A stretch of DNA of 59,359 nucleotides from JACJWR01 sp964627505 (GTDB lineage Bacteria > Actinomycetota > Actinomycetes > S36-B12 > UBA10799), in assembly GCA_964627505.1 (NCBI GenBank), contig CAZVKB010000005.1, forward strand, positions 1-59,359, in the 5' to 3' direction. Made by a program: the position numbers and the translations under genes. Below are positions 10,074 through 19,007 of the stretch, piece by piece. The notes under the pieces were generated by a model. It had not been told where the DNA came from. It saw only the letters and a program-made list of their open reading frames with translations, and made no database searches. Each line of letters opens with the position of its first letter. Position 1 is the stretch's first letter.

Positions 10074-10884
10074 TGTTGGTGAACCGGCCATTGATGGTCA
10101 GCAGCGCTGGCACGCCATCGATCTCACTACCTTGCTGATCGCCGTGTTCGATCACCAACCAGCCGCCTGAACGCAGCAATCGGGCGGCGACCATCGCCAA
10201 TTTGCGCACAGTGCGCAGCCCGTCCGGTCCACCGTAAAGGGCGGCCGGTGGGTCATAGTTGGCCACCTCGGGATCTATCGGGGTGGCGTCGTCGGGGATG
10301 TACGGCGGATTGGTGGCAACCAGGTCGATGGACCCCTCAAACCCCGGCAGGGGATGATCGGTGGCATCGGCTTCGACCACCTCGAACGCCCCCTGCGCCC
10401 GAGCCACTGCGTGGGCGTGCGTGCGGGTGTTGCGATGTAGCCAGCGCAAGGCCGCGGCCTGGTTCTCCACGGCAATCACTTCCAAGGCGGGGCCTTCAGT
10501 AGCCAGGGCCAGGCCGATCGCCCCGGAACCTGCGCACAGATCGACCACACGTTGTCCTTTTGCCACATGTTGCAGACACACATCGACGAGCACTTCCGTC
10601 TCGGGGCGCGGAATGAACACCCCTGGACCGACCGCCAACATGAGGTGTCGGAAGTAGGCCACACCCAGAATGTGCTGCAGCGGCTCGCGAGCCGCCCGTC
10701 GGGCAGTCCATTCCGCGATTCGGTGCTGCTGTTCGTTCGTGACGTCGGCGACAGTTATGAGTTTTGCTGGTGGTAGGTGCACAGCGTGAGCCACAATTGC
10801 GGTCGCGTCCGCCCGGGGACTCGGCACCTCTGCTGCCTGCAACAGTCGCATGACTTCCGCCCGCACGGACAGGGCGTCGACCAT
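10015..10884 (-). CDS. prmC: peptide chain release factor N5-glutamine methyltransferase
   Basis: SAM-dependent enzyme that methylates the GGQ glutamine of release factors. It is 289 aa. The SAM-binding block is VVDLCAGSGAIGLALA and the catalytic NPPY motif is in VATNPPYIPDD. PRPETEVLVD (here FIPRPETEVLVDVCL) is also typical. Its ATG shares one base with the prfA stop (TAATG), so enzyme and substrate are translationally coupled. The last 59 bp overlap the convergent sua5 gene. Confidence 0.95.
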   Translation of the reverse strand: MVDALSVRAEVMRLLQAAEVPSPRADATAIVAHAVHLPPAKLITVADVTNEQQHRIAEWTARRAAREPLQHILGVAYFRHLMLAVGPGVFIPRPETEVLVDVCLQHVAKGQRVVDLCAGSGAIGLALATEGPALEVIAVENQAAALRWLHRNTRTHAHAVARAQGAFEVVEADATDHPLPGFEGSIDLVATNPPYIPDDATPIDPEVANYDPPAALYGGPDGLRTVRKLAMVAARLLRSGGWLVIEHGDQQGSEIDGVPALLTINGRFTNIIDVPDLAGRPRVTAARRV

Positions 10885-11951
10885 TAGGCCAGTTCCAGGC
10901 GCGCCGCGGTGTCTGTGTCCAAGCAGGACTGAATCACCGGATCGAGGTCGCCGTCCAACACGATGTCGAGGTTATAGGCCTTGAATCCGGTTCGGTGATC
11001 AGCAATGCGATTTTCCGGGAAGTTGTAGGTGCGGATGCGTTCCGAGCGATCGACTGTGCGCACTTGCGACTTGCGCAGGGCGGCTTCCTCTTCCGCCGCA
11101 GCCTCTTCAGCCAACGCGATGAGTCGAGCCCGCAGGATGCGCATCGCCTGCTCTTTGTTCTGCAACTGGGACTTTTCGTTCTGACAACTCACCACAGTGT
11201 TTGTCGGGATGTGCGTGATCCGCACCGCCGAGTCCGTGGTGTTCACGCTCTGCCCACCTGGACCCGAGGATCGATAGACATCGATGCGCAGATCGTTGGG
11301 ATCGATCTCGACATCAACATCTTCCGTTTCCGGAAACACCAACACTCCGGCTGCTGAGGTGTGAATGCGCCCCTGGGATTCGGTCACCGGCACCCGTTGC
11401 ACGCGATGGACACCGCCTTCGAACTTCAGGCGGGCGTATGGCGCATCCCCCGGTTCGCTGAGCCCGCGCGATTTCACGGCGATGGCGACATCCTTGTAAC
11501 CGCCGAGATCCGACTCGACCGCTTCGAGCACCTCAGTGCGCCAACCTCGCAGTTCGGCGTAACGGGTGTACATCCGCAGCAGATCACCGGCGAAAAGGGC
11601 GGATTCTTCACCGCCTTCACCGGCTTTGATCTCCACGATCACATCAGAGTCGTCCAGCGGATCGCGAGGCACGAGCAAAGCGGACAAATGCGCCGCCTCC
11701 GCATCCCTGGCGGCATTCAGCGACTCTGCCTCGGGCAGAAACGACGCGTCAGCCTCAGCTAACTCCAAGGCCGCTCCGACATCGTCGTTGAGCGCTAACC
11801 AGCGGCGGTAACTCTCCACCGTGGCTCGCAGCAGTGCGTGCCGCTTTCCCACGCGCCGCGCTTCGCGCTGGTCGGCGTGCAGAGCGGGATCGGCGAGGCG
11901 CCGTTCCAAGAGGTCGTACTCCTCGACGATCTCCGCACAGCGTTCAAACAC
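10884..11951 (-). CDS. prfA: peptide chain release factor 1
   Basis: Recognises UAA and UAG stop codons and triggers peptidyl-tRNA hydrolysis. It is 355 aa. The GGQ motif is in YRSSGPGGQSVNTTDS. The anticodon-like region carries GGVHRVQRVPVTESQGRIHTS-type sequence ahead of it (PVTESQGRIHTSA visible). The C-terminal half has RIRTYNFPENRIADHR. The start is a GTG 3 nt after the rpmE stop, and the stop overlaps prmC by one base. Confidence 0.97.
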   Translation of the reverse strand: MFERCAEIVEEYDLLERRLADPALHADQREARRVGKRHALLRATVESYRRWLALNDDVGAALELAEADASFLPEAESLNAARDAEAAHLSALLVPRDPLDDSDVIVEIKAGEGGEESALFAGDLLRMYTRYAELRGWRTEVLEAVESDLGGYKDVAIAVKSRGLSEPGDAPYARLKFEGGVHRVQRVPVTESQGRIHTSAAGVLVFPETEDVDVEIDPNDLRIDVYRSSGPGGQSVNTTDSAVRITHIPTNTVVSCQNEKSQLQNKEQAMRILRARLIALAEEAAAEEEAALRKSQVRTVDRSERIRTYNFPENRIADHRTGFKAYNLDIVLDGDLDPVIQSCLDTDTAARLELA

Positions 11952-11954
11952 GGA

Positions 11955-12167
11955 CTAGTTCGATTTCTTGCCGAAACGCTTTTCGAACTTGGCCACGCGA
12001 CCCCCAGTGTCCAGAATCTTCTGCTTGCCCGTGTAGAAGGGGTGGCAGGCGTTGCACACGTCGGCGTGGATGCGTCCGGTTTCCGCGGTGCTGCGGGTCG
12101 TGAAGGTGTTGCCACAGCTACACGTAACCGTCGTCGCTCCATACGCTGGATGGATATCGGATTTCAT
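11955..12167 (-). CDS. rpmE: 50S ribosomal protein L31 (zinc-binding type)
   Basis: Large-subunit protein of 70 aa, MKSDIHPAYGATTVTCSCG. It has the four cysteines of the zinc-containing C+ form (TCSCG and VCNACHPFYTGKQK), unlike the zinc-free paralog used in zinc starvation. The basic end KFEKRFGKK is typical. An AAGGAG ribosome site lies 7 nt before the ATG. The gene lies between rho and prfA, the standard actinobacterial order. Confidence 0.97.
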   Translation of the reverse strand: MKSDIHPAYGATTVTCSCGNTFTTRSTAETGRIHADVCNACHPFYTGKQKILDTGGRVAKFEKRFGKKSN

Positions 12168-12324
12168 GGTGCTCCTTGGATTCATCACGTACCGCGGGTC
12201 GCCACCTCGGCGAGGGACGGGAGCCGCAGTTGCGGAGTTCGAGTATCCCACGCGCGGCCGGTCCGAGCGCGGGGGGTGGTGGTCTGAGGTGGGCGGATCG
12301 CCGGCCACCAGCAGACCTGCGCGG

Positions 12325-14031
12325 CTAGAAGTCGCCCGGCACGTTGTCTTCTGACCCGGGCGTGGTCTTGGCAACCTGCATCAGGAACTCATAGTTGGTA
12401 CGGGCGGTGCGGAGTTTGCCCAGCAACAACTCGATCGCCTGGAAAGAATCGAGTGCGTGCAGCACCCGGCGCAACTTCCACACCACCTTGAGTTCCTCTG
12501 GGGCCAGCAGGAGTTCTTCTTTGCGGGTGCCGGAGGCGTCCACGTCCACCGCCGGGAAAATCCGCTTGTCTGCCAGCCGACGGTCGAGTTTGAGCTCCAT
12601 ATTGCCGGTGCCCTTGAACTCCTCAAAGATGACTTCATCCATGCGCGAGCCGGTTTCCACGAGCGCCGTGGCGAGAATCGTCAAGGAGCCGCCGTTTTCG
12701 ATGTTGCGGGCTGCGCCGAAGAACTTCTTCGGCGGGTAGAGCGCCGCCGAATCCACTCCACCGCTGAGGATCCGGCCAGACGCTGGAGCCGCCAGGTTGT
12801 AGGCGCGGCCCAGTCGGGTCATCGAATCCAGCAGTACCACCACGTCCATGCCCATCTCGACGAGCCGTTTGGCCCTTTCAATCGCTAATTCCGCGATCGT
12901 CGTGTGGTCTTCAGCGGGACGGTCGAAGGTGGAGGCGATCACTTCACCCTTCACCGACCGTTGCATGTCGGTGACTTCCTCGGGTCGTTCGTCCACCAGC
13001 ACCACCATCAGGTGGCATTCGGGGTTGTTCTCCGTGATGGCGTTGGCAATTTTCTGCAACACCATCGTCTTGCCGGCTTTGGGTGGGGACACGATCAGCC
13101 CACGTTGCCCCTTGCCGATGGGTGCCACCAGGTCGATCACGCGGGCGGTGAGGTTGGTGGGGTCGTTCTCCAGGCGCAACCGGTCTTGTGGGTAGAGCGG
13201 GGTGAGTTTGGAGAAATCCACCCGGTTGCGGGCTTGTTCCGGGGGCAAGCCATTGACTTGGTCGATGCGTACGAGCGGGTTGAACTTCTGACGCTGTTCA
13301 CCTTCCCGCAATTGCCGAATCGCGCCGACGATCACGTCACCCTTGCGCAACCCAGCCTTGCGGACCATCGACAGGGACACGTAAACGTCGTTGGGTCCCG
13401 GCAAATAGCCGCTGGTGCGGACGAAGCCATAGTTCTCCAGAATGTCCAGCACGCCGGAGACTGGCACGAGCACTTCGTTTTCGTCGATTTCCGGCTCGGC
13501 ATCGTAATCCCGTTGCCGATTGCGATTGTCGCGATTGTCGCGACCACGGTCTCGGTCTCGGTCTCGGCCGCGGCGGCGACGTCGATTTCGATTTCCGCGC
13601 TCGTCGGCGTCGTTGTCGCGGGATCGGTTACCGCCCTGGCGGTTNNNNNNNNNNNNNNNNNNNNNNNNNNNNNNNNNNNNNNNNNNNNNNNNNNNNNNNN
13701 NNNNNNNNNNNNNNNNNNNNNNNNNNNNNNNNNNNNNNNNNNNNTCCGAACTGCCATCACTGGCGCTTTCGGTGGCTGTGGTGCCGCCCGACTCGCGTGC
13801 AGGGGGCTGCGTTGCGGCATCACCCGTGTCGGCTTGGGCGCGAGCACGCTGTCGGGTAGGTGGAGTTGCCGCTTCGGCTGGTTGTTGTCTGGAGCCGATG
13901 ACAGAGACCAGATCGGCCTTTCGCATCGCAGAAACCCCAGTGATACCAAGGTCACCGGCCACTCGCTTGAGGTCGGCCAGTTTCATGCGGGACAGATCGC
14001 TCGCGGGAACTGCGGCTGTTGTGTCACTCAC
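12325..14031 (-). CDS. rho: transcription termination factor Rho (interrupted by assembly gap)
   Basis: Hexameric RNA helicase that terminates transcription. The N-terminal SAP-like helix pair is MKLADLKRVAGDLGI, followed by an Ala/Thr-rich then Arg/Asp/Asn-rich insertion (GNRNRRRRRGRDRDRDRGRD). The RNA-binding fold is GVLDILENYGFVRTSGYL and the P-loop is PPKAGKTMVLQ. Also visible: VVLVDERPEEVTDM and the RNA-binding loop RSVKGEVIASTFDRP. A 100-N gap at 13645-13744 falls in the insertion; the frame happens to match across the Ns but true length is unknown. The start is the GTG at 14031 (MSDTTAAV), with no good Shine-Dalgarno. Confidence 0.96.
   Translation of the reverse strand: MSDTTAAVPASDLSRMKLADLKRVAGDLGITGVSAMRKADLVSVIGSRQQPAEAATPPTRQRARAQADTGDAATQPPARESGGTTATESASDGSSXXXXXXXXXXXXXXXXXXXXXXXXXXXXXXXXXXNRQGGNRSRDNDADERGNRNRRRRRGRDRDRDRGRDNRDNRNRQRDYDAEPEIDENEVLVPVSGVLDILENYGFVRTSGYLPGPNDVYVSLSMVRKAGLRKGDVIVGAIRQLREGEQRQKFNPLVRIDQVNGLPPEQARNRVDFSKLTPLYPQDRLRLENDPTNLTARVIDLVAPIGKGQRGLIVSPPKAGKTMVLQKIANAITENNPECHLMVVLVDERPEEVTDMQRSVKGEVIASTFDRPAEDHTTIAELAIERAKRLVEMGMDVVVLLDSMTRLGRAYNLAAPASGRILSGGVDSAALYPPKKFFGAARNIENGGSLTILATALVETGSRMDEVIFEEFKGTGNMELKLDRRLADKRIFPAVDVDASGTRKEELLLAPEELKVVWKLRRVLHALDSFQAIELLLGKLRTARTNYEFLMQVAKTTPGSEDNVPGDF
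13645..13744. other. assembly gap (100 N) inside rho
   Basis: Exactly 100 Ns, the conventional placeholder for a gap of unknown length. The flanks encode the low-complexity Arg/Gly/Asn/Asp insertion of Rho, a sequence likely to break short-read assembly. No repeat is shared by the two flanks. Confidence 0.98.
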
Positions 14032-14241
14032 TTTGTTTTGTCATGTCCTTCCGGGACGTCACGGGAATGCCATGGCTGCGCGAGGAGTGGGGGCGATGTG
14101 ACGGGAAAATTCCTGTGTAATCGCTGGGCCAGACGCATCGGGGCCACGGACGAAAAGGTCGATCAGGCGACCGTGTGACGCGCTTACGCTAACACGTCTG
14201 AGCCAACAAGTGCCAGACCGGGGCCGGAAAGCCGCGTGTGT

Positions 14242-15165
14242 CTAACTTTCGATAATGCCTGCGGCCGAGAAAGCCAAAATCCGCACGTCCCAGCCGCTGC
14301 CCGCGTGCCGGCTCAAATCGGCAGCCACTGCCTCCGGGTCGCCATAGGCCAAAGCCAACACTGACGGTCCGGCGCCAGAAATCACCGCCGCCCGACCATG
14401 CTCGCGCATCGTGGACACCAACTGGTGTGCGGCTGGGTAGGCCGATGCACGATGATCTTGATGCAGCGCATCAGCCGTAGCCGGCAGCAGCAGCTCCGGG
14501 TCTTGCGTGAGGGCATGGCACAGCAGTGACGCCCGCGTGACATTGAAGATGGCATCGGCCAGAGGGACCTCAGCGGGCATCAGTTCCCGCGCTACCGAAG
14601 TTGCGAGCGGGGTCGGGGAAATCGCCACCACCGGCACCACATCTGGGTGCGGTTGCAGTTGCACCGCCCGACCAACCCGATTCTCCACCCAGCTGACGGT
14701 GAAGCCGCCGAATACCGCCGGCGCCACATTGTCCGGGTGACCCTCGAGTTCAGTGGCGAACTCCAGCAAGGCGTAGTTGGGCAATTCGTCGCCGCGAACA
14801 CTCATGGCCCGGCCCAGCGCGAGTCCGCCCACAGTGGCCGCCGAGGACGACCCCAATCCGCGACCGTGCGGAATGGCGTTGGTGCAGTAGATGTCCACCC
14901 CCACCGGCGGCGTATCACCTAGGTGCTCAAAACAGCGCAGGAAGGAACTCGCCACGAGATTGCTGTGATCGCGCGGCACGGTGTCGGCACCCTCACCGGT
15001 GACATGTACGCGCACTCCGGGTGCCGTTGTGAGTTCCACCCGGTAGTAGTCCCGCAGGTCCAGCGCTGCACCCAGACAGTCATAACCGGGCCCGAGGTTC
15101 GCGCTGGTTGCCGGAACTGACACTGCCGCTCGTTGGGCCCCCGACGCCCGCTGTTCGGTATTCAT
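14242..15165 (-). CDS. thrB: homoserine kinase
   Basis: GHMP-family kinase that phosphorylates homoserine in threonine synthesis. It is 307 aa. The ATP-binding GHMP motif is PHGRGLGSSSAATVGGLALG; the N-terminus VSVPATSANLGPGYDCLGAAL and the C-terminal ISGAGPSVLAL match GHMP motifs 1 and 3. The ATG overlaps the thrC stop as ATGA. It is the last gene of hom-thrC-thrB; 210 bp without a coding gene follow before rho. Confidence 0.96.
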   Translation of the reverse strand: MNTEQRASGAQRAAVSVPATSANLGPGYDCLGAALDLRDYYRVELTTAPGVRVHVTGEGADTVPRDHSNLVASSFLRCFEHLGDTPPVGVDIYCTNAIPHGRGLGSSSAATVGGLALGRAMSVRGDELPNYALLEFATELEGHPDNVAPAVFGGFTVSWVENRVGRAVQLQPHPDVVPVVAISPTPLATSVARELMPAEVPLADAIFNVTRASLLCHALTQDPELLLPATADALHQDHRASAYPAAHQLVSTMREHGRAAVISGAGPSVLALAYGDPEAVAADLSRHAGSGWDVRILAFSAAGIIES

Positions 15166-16226
15166 GCCAGGTCCAACGCCGTTGCTGCGGCTGTCACATC
15201 AACCGGGATTCCGATGGGTGCCGGAGCGCTGAGGAGTGCCCACTCGGGATCTTTCAAGCCATTGCCGGTGACGGTGCACACCACCCGCTGGCCGGGGTCG
15301 AGGAGTCCTTGACGATGTCTGGAGAGCAGCCCTGCCACGGATGCCGCGGAGGCCGGCTCCACAAACACACCTTCGCACGCCGCCAGCATGTGATACGCGG
15401 CAAGGATCTCGCGGTCGGTCACCGCGTTGATGACTCCACCGCTCTCGTCGCGGGCTGCCTCGGCGTACGCCCAAGAAGCCGGATTCCCGATTCGGATCGC
15501 GGTGGCGATGGTCTGCGGCCGCGTGACGGGTGCCCCATTCACAATCGGGGCCGCACCAGCGGCTTGGAAACCCCACATCCGCGGCCGATGGGAGGCGCTA
15601 CCGTCAGCGGCGTACTCTACGTAGCCTTTCCAGTAGGCAGTGATGTTGCCAGCGTTGCCCACCGGCAGACAGTGCAGATCGGGGGCATCCCCAAGTTGGT
15701 CGACGATCTCGAAACTGGCCGTCTTCTGACCTTCGATCCGCGCTGGATTGACGCTGTTCACCAGCGACACCGGATAGTTTTCGGAGAGTTCCGTGGCCAA
15801 CACCAGACATTCGTCGAAGTTGCCGTCCACCTGCAGCAGTACCGCGCCGTGCACGAGCGCTTGGGCGAGTTTGCCCATGGCGATTTTGCCGGCCGGTACC
15901 AGCACGGCACACACCATTCCTGCCCGTACGGCATAGGCGGCAGCACTTGCTGAGGTGTTTCCGGTCGAGGCGCAGATCACGGCCTTTGCTCCCTCCTGGG
16001 CGGCGAGCGAAATTGCCATCGTCATGCCACGGTCCTTGAAGGAGCCCGTCGGATTGGCGCCCTCGACTTTGAGATACACCTCACAACCGGTGAGTTCGGA
16101 TACCCGCTGGGCCGGCACCAAGGGAGTGCCACCTTCTGCCAGCGAAATCACCGGCGTATCCGCGGTGACCGGCAATCGGTCGCGATATTCCGATATCACT
16201 CCGCGCCATACGTGTGCACCGCTCAT
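15162..16226 (-). CDS. thrC: threonine synthase
   Basis: PLP enzyme converting O-phosphohomoserine to threonine, 354 aa. The PLP lysine is in EGANPTGSFKDRGM (about K64). The phosphate-cup sequences STGNTSASAAAYA and LPVGNAGNITAYWKGY are both present. I use the ATG at 16226 (MSGAHVWRGVI), which overlaps the hom stop as ATGA; the open frame up to 16304 lies inside hom. The short actinobacterial type lacks the long N-terminal extension of the E. coli enzyme. Confidence 0.96.
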   Translation of the reverse strand: MSGAHVWRGVISEYRDRLPVTADTPVISLAEGGTPLVPAQRVSELTGCEVYLKVEGANPTGSFKDRGMTMAISLAAQEGAKAVICASTGNTSASAAAYAVRAGMVCAVLVPAGKIAMGKLAQALVHGAVLLQVDGNFDECLVLATELSENYPVSLVNSVNPARIEGQKTASFEIVDQLGDAPDLHCLPVGNAGNITAYWKGYVEYAADGSASHRPRMWGFQAAGAAPIVNGAPVTRPQTIATAIRIGNPASWAYAEAARDESGGVINAVTDREILAAYHMLAACEGVFVEPASAASVAGLLSRHRQGLLDPGQRVVCTVTGNGLKDPEWALLSAPAPIGIPVDVTAAATALDLA

Positions 16227-17530
16227 GCCTCGGGACCGCCTTCCACGCGAATCACTGAAATGATCTCTTCCACCGCCGGGTGGGTGCGCAATTGCTCGAC
16301 GCACGACTGTAGAGCGGCCTCATCGGCTAGGTGAGTGCGCACATAGAGCGAAGCCACCGGGCTGCCTTCTTCCAAACCGCCCTCTTGCCGCACGCTCTGC
16401 AGCGAGACTCCCCCGTCTGCGAAAGTCTGCGCCACCCCGGCCAGCGCCCCCGGCCGGTCGCGCACCACCAGACTCACGGCATAGCGTGTGCGGGCCGCCG
16501 TCAGCGGCAATACGGCCAAGTCGGCGTAGAGCGACAGACCCGGTCCCGGCCGACCGGCCAACCGGTTGCGGGCTACCGCTACCAAGTCGCCCAAAACCGC
16601 GCTCGCGGTCGGCTCGCCGCCGGCACCGCGGCCGTAGAACATCACTTGACCAGCGGCTTCGGCTTCCACAAAAACCGCGTTGTAGGCCTCGCGCACACTC
16701 GCCAGCGGGTGGCTGCGCGGCACCATCGCCGGATGCACCCGTACCACTACGCCACCACCGTCGGACGTGAGTTCGGCCACTGCCAAGAGTTTCACCACAA
16801 AACCGGCATCGCGTGCCGCGACCATATCGCTGCTGGTGAGGGTCGAAATTCCGGCACACGATACTTGCGAATACGTCACCGGAGTGTGAAACGCGAGCCC
16901 GGCCAGAATGGCAGCCTTGGCAGCGGCATCGTGACCCTCTACATCGGCGGTGGGGTCGGCTTCGGCATAGCCGAGTGCTTGCGCTTCAGCCAACACCTCG
17001 GCGTAATCTGCGCCTTCCTCATCCATCTTGGTGAGGATGTAGTTGGTCGTGCCGTTGACGATTCCGAGCACTCTGCGCACCCGGTCTCCGACCAGTGACT
17101 CCCGCATCGGCCGCAGCAGCGGAATCGCCCCGGCCACCGCAGCTTCGTAGTACAGATCGACGCCGTGTGCTTTCGCGGCAGCGTGCAACTCACCACCGTC
17201 AGTGGAGATCAACGCCTTGTTGGCCGAGATCACGCTGGCTCCGTTGGCCATTGCAGCCAGCAACAACTCCTTGGTGGGCTCATGTCCGCCCATCACTTCG
17301 ACCACGATGTCCACGCCTGGTCGAGCCACCAATTCGAACGGGTCGTCGGTCAGCAGAGCATCATCGATGCCATCTCGGCTGCGCGTGACATCCCGCACGG
17401 CAACCCCGGCCAGATTGAGGTGGGCGCCGGCGCGGGCAGCGAGGTCATCAGCATTCTCAGACAGCAGCCGTGCCACTTGGGAGCCGACAGTACCGCCGCC
17501 GAGCAGCACCACATTGAGGGAATCGGTCAT
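16223..17530 (-). CDS. hom: homoserine dehydrogenase with C-terminal ACT domain
   Basis: Reduces aspartate semialdehyde to homoserine, the branch point to threonine and methionine. It is 435 aa. The N-terminal Rossmann motif is VVLLGGGTVGSQVARLL and the catalytic region is DPTADVEGHDAAAKAAILAG. The C-terminal ACT domain (RYAVSLVVRDRPGALAGVAQ) is the usual site of threonine feedback inhibition. ATG at 17530 is used; a GTG two codons upstream is equally possible. The gene lies about 30 nt after lysA and heads the hom-thrC-thrB coupled set. Confidence 0.96.
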   Translation of the reverse strand: MTDSLNVVLLGGGTVGSQVARLLSENADDLAARAGAHLNLAGVAVRDVTRSRDGIDDALLTDDPFELVARPGVDIVVEVMGGHEPTKELLLAAMANGASVISANKALISTDGGELHAAAKAHGVDLYYEAAVAGAIPLLRPMRESLVGDRVRRVLGIVNGTTNYILTKMDEEGADYAEVLAEAQALGYAEADPTADVEGHDAAAKAAILAGLAFHTPVTYSQVSCAGISTLTSSDMVAARDAGFVVKLLAVAELTSDGGGVVVRVHPAMVPRSHPLASVREAYNAVFVEAEAAGQVMFYGRGAGGEPTASAVLGDLVAVARNRLAGRPGPGLSLYADLAVLPLTAARTRYAVSLVVRDRPGALAGVAQTFADGGVSLQSVRQEGGLEEGSPVASLYVRTHLADEAALQSCVEQLRTHPAVEEIISVIRVEGGPEA

Positions 17531-17561
17531 GGTCACAAGGTTCTCACGTTCGCAGAAATTG

Positions 17562-19007
17562 TCAGGGGGTTGGTGTGATGGGTGGTTCGGTCAAGCCTGG
17601 ATCGAGGTGAAACATGTCGGTCAGCGTCTCCCGGCGCAAGACTGTGCGCAGCCGCCCACCGTCCACAGCAACCACCGGTGGACGACCCACCATGTTGTAG
17701 TTGCTGGCCATCGACCGGTTGTAGGCGCCCGTCGCGGCCACGGCCAGCAGGTCGCCGGGCACCACATCACCCGGCAGCCAAGCGTCGCGGATCACGATGT
17801 CGCCGCTCTCACAGTGCTTTCCCACCACCCGGCTCAGTTCCGGGGCGGCTGGTGCGATCCGGTTGGCCAGAGTCACGGTGTAGTCCGCGTCGTACAGGGC
17901 GGTGCGGATGTTGTCGCTCATTCCCCCATCCACGCTGATGTACGTACGCTTGCGCCCACCATCCAAGGAACGCCGCTTGACCGTACCCACTTCATACACG
18001 GTGACGGTGCTCGGCCCGACGATCGCTCGGCCTGGCTCAAAGGCCAAGCGCGGCACCGGCACGCCGCGTCGGTCGCATTCCGCCACGACGGTCTGCAGCA
18101 GCGCCGGGCCCATGGCGGCGATGTCCAGCGGCTCGTCTGCTTCGGTGTAGCGGATTCCCATGCCGCCACCGAGATTGAGCTCACCGATCTCGATGCCGTC
18201 CATCGCCCGCAGATCCGCCAAGAAGCCCACCGCCCGCTGGGCGGCCACCTCAAAGCCGGACGCCACAAAAATCTGCGAACCGATGTGGCTGTGCACCCCG
18301 ATCAATTCCAAGTCTGGATGGTGCGCGGCTCGCCGGACCGCCCGCGATGCCGACCCGGAGGCCAGCGAGAACCCGAACTTCTGATCTTCGTGGGCGGTGG
18401 CGATGAATTCGTGCGTGTGTGCCTCTACCCCGAGTGTCACCCGGATCAGCACCGGTGCCCGCACTCCTTCGTCGTGTGCGATCGCCGCCAAGCGGTCGAG
18501 TTCATCGTGGGAATCCACCACGATCCGGCCCACGCCTGCGCCTAACGCCGTTCGCAGTTCGGCTGCCGATTTGTTGTTGCCGTGGAACAGCACCCGGTTC
18601 GCCGGCATCCCAGCAGCGAGTACACACGCCAACTCGCCACCACTGCACACGTCCATGCCCAGGCCTTCGTCCCGCAGCCATCGCACCACAGCAGCTGCCA
18701 GAAACGCCTTGCCGGCGTAGTAGATGGTGACCTCTGCACGCCCCGAAGGGTCTGTGAAGGCCCGCACATAGTCGCGGGCTCGGGTCCGCAAGTCGTCGGC
18801 ATCCATCACTAGTAGCGGCGTGCCATAGCGCTCTGCCACCTCGGTGACCGGCACGCCGCTGATACAGAGCGTCCCGGTTTGATCACGATCCGCTCCAACC
18901 GGCCAGACGCCGGCGGTCAACTCGGCGGCCGGTCCAGGAATCGCCGGCAGCGGCGAGGGGCCAATCAGATCGCCGTGCTTCGGCCCGGCTGGATGCGCGC
19001 GACTCAC
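17562..19007 (-). CDS. lysA: diaminopimelate decarboxylase
   Basis: Last step of lysine synthesis, PLP-dependent fold type III, 481 aa. The PLP lysine is in VTIYYAGKAFLA. The glycine-rich phosphate-binding loop is ELNLGGGMGIRYTEAD, and the active-site cysteine block is GKHCESGDIVI. The C-terminal GAYNRSMASNYN is typical. The start is the GTG at 19007 (MSRAHPAGPKHGD), which overlaps the argS stop as GTGA. The frame is open further upstream only because it runs inside argS. Confidence 0.95.
   Translation of the reverse strand: MSRAHPAGPKHGDLIGPSPLPAIPGPAAELTAGVWPVGADRDQTGTLCISGVPVTEVAERYGTPLLVMDADDLRTRARDYVRAFTDPSGRAEVTIYYAGKAFLAAAVVRWLRDEGLGMDVCSGGELACVLAAGMPANRVLFHGNNKSAAELRTALGAGVGRIVVDSHDELDRLAAIAHDEGVRAPVLIRVTLGVEAHTHEFIATAHEDQKFGFSLASGSASRAVRRAAHHPDLELIGVHSHIGSQIFVASGFEVAAQRAVGFLADLRAMDGIEIGELNLGGGMGIRYTEADEPLDIAAMGPALLQTVVAECDRRGVPVPRLAFEPGRAIVGPSTVTVYEVGTVKRRSLDGGRKRTYISVDGGMSDNIRTALYDADYTVTLANRIAPAAPELSRVVGKHCESGDIVIRDAWLPGDVVPGDLLAVAATGAYNRSMASNYNMVGRPPVVAVDGGRLRTVLRRETLTDMFHLDPGLTEPPITPTP

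Noticed and set aside
14024..14044. A six-codon ORF (ATG 14044 to TGA 14024, peptide MTKQSE) overlapping the rho GTG start, a possible leader peptide.
   Set aside because: The only AAGGA nearby is 1-2 nt from the ATG, too close to act, and the peptide has no regulatory codon run. Chance overlap is likely.
14032..14241. The 210-bp stretch between thrB and rho as a structured leader or riboswitch.
   Set aside because: No convincing stem series or known riboswitch core was seen by eye; a covariance-model scan would be needed to say more.
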